A stretch of DNA of 64,000 nucleotides from Entamoeba invadens IP1 (lineage: Eukaryota; Evosea; Mastigamoebida; Endamoebidae), in assembly GCF_000330505.1 (NCBI RefSeq), contig NW_004440113.1, forward strand, positions 520,177 through 584,176. Direction: 5' to 3'. Positions 63,436 through 64,000 of the stretch are shown here, in pieces. Each line of letters starts with the position of its first letter. The stretch's first letter is position 1. The position numbers and the translations under genes were made by a program. The notes under the pieces were generated by a model. The model had not been told where the DNA came from, searched no databases, and saw only the letters and a program-made list of their open reading frames with translations.

Positions 63436-64000
63436 TCTCTTCTATGCTTTACATATAGAAAATTGTTGTTTCTGTTTATTATATTAATCCTTTTAATACA
63501 ATACCATTGAAGCATTTTTTATCATTTGGTAACAATTACTAATTATATAGTTATAATTCCTTTGGGATATTTTAAAGTGGTATTAGAATATCTATCTTTG
63601 TCGAGCTGTAGGTTATTTCCCTAAAAAGAATATCTAACTTATTTGTTATTAATTTATAGTATATGATAATAAAGATTTAGCTTTCTATTTATTCCTTTCA
63701 AAAACAAGAAACAAAACAAATTAGATGTTTCTTTTTCAAACAAGTTTTGCAACAAAACACCACATCAGCAATTAATGAAAAATATAGTTAAAATAATAAT
63801 AATTAACTATTACTGTTTACCATATAATTTTTTAATATGGTTATTTTTATAATAATTTAAATTAGTAATATGATGAAAATGTGAGAAGTCGAAAAAAACC
63901 GTTTTGTTTTTTTTCTTCACCGAAAAATAACACAAAATAGTTATTGTTATAAAAATGTTATTATAAAAAAACAAAATACATCTTGAAATAGTTTGAGGTT
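63436..64000. other. Intergenic, AT-rich
   Basis: 0.56 kb at the window edge, presumably the MFS gene promoter; nothing else seen. Confidence 0.5.

Overview
The window looks like nuclear DNA of an Entamoeba, most probably E. invadens (inference). It is very AT-rich and all genes are eukaryotic. Most genes lack introns. The ten introns I could place are short (42-199 bp), start with GTTTGT (one GTTCGT) and nine of ten end in TAG, which is the Entamoeba pattern. The gene set fits too: a multi-domain Maelstrom (MAEL) protein, a BspA-like leucine-rich-repeat surface protein, a C2-domain kinase like EhC2PK, and a Sec14-RhoGAP protein. DNA-transposon relics are more typical of E. invadens than of E. 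histolytica. Several open frames begin with GTG or TTG; for these I moved the start to the first ATG or joined them to an upstream exon.

Layout. 0-8.6 kb: MAEL protein (-), calmodulin-like protein (-), a large internally duplicated protein of unknown function, a small unknown, and a spliced RRM protein. 8.6-12.3 kb: an AT-rich desert holding one orphan gene. 12.3-18.7 kb: a CPCG protein probably spliced to a UBX protein, a degenerate small GTPase, a four-TM protein whose first exon is easily missed, an ElaA-type acetyltransferase and a Cdc25-like phosphatase. 18.7-21.2 kb: desert. 21.2-29 kb: Hsp20, a PAT1-like protein, a tandem CCCH zinc-finger protein, and a PH/zinc-finger/AGC kinase. 29-33 kb: desert with a second orphan gene paralogous to the first. 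33-47 kb: BspA-like protein, a topoisomerase III-beta relative that has lost its active site, PP4R3, eS6, Dim1, Sec14-RhoGAP and a NAK-family kinase. 47-54.6 kb: small unknowns, a two-LIM protein, an SRFR1/TTC13-type TPR protein and the C2 kinase. 54.6-58.3 kb: eS7 and eL6 separated by stacked inverted-repeat elements (mariner-type MITE, piggyBac-type candidate, and a ~0.7 kb palindrome broken by a 100-N gap). 58.9-64 kb: a tiny unknown, an alpha/beta-hydrolase-like SAM protein without its nucleophile, and an MFS transporter.

Functionally the window is mixed. Ribosome production is represented by eS6, eS7, eL6 and the 18S rRNA dimethylase Dim1; all four carry an AACCCT hexamer just upstream of the start codon. 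Signalling and phagocytosis-type genes (C2 kinase, RhoGAP, NAK kinase, AGC kinase, PP4R3, Cdc25) form a second group. RNA control (PAT1-like, CCCH, RRM, MAEL, TOP3B-like) forms a third. A recurring theme is enzyme folds that have lost catalytic residues: the TOP3B relative, the hydrolase-SAM protein, the GTPase and the third MAEL domain.
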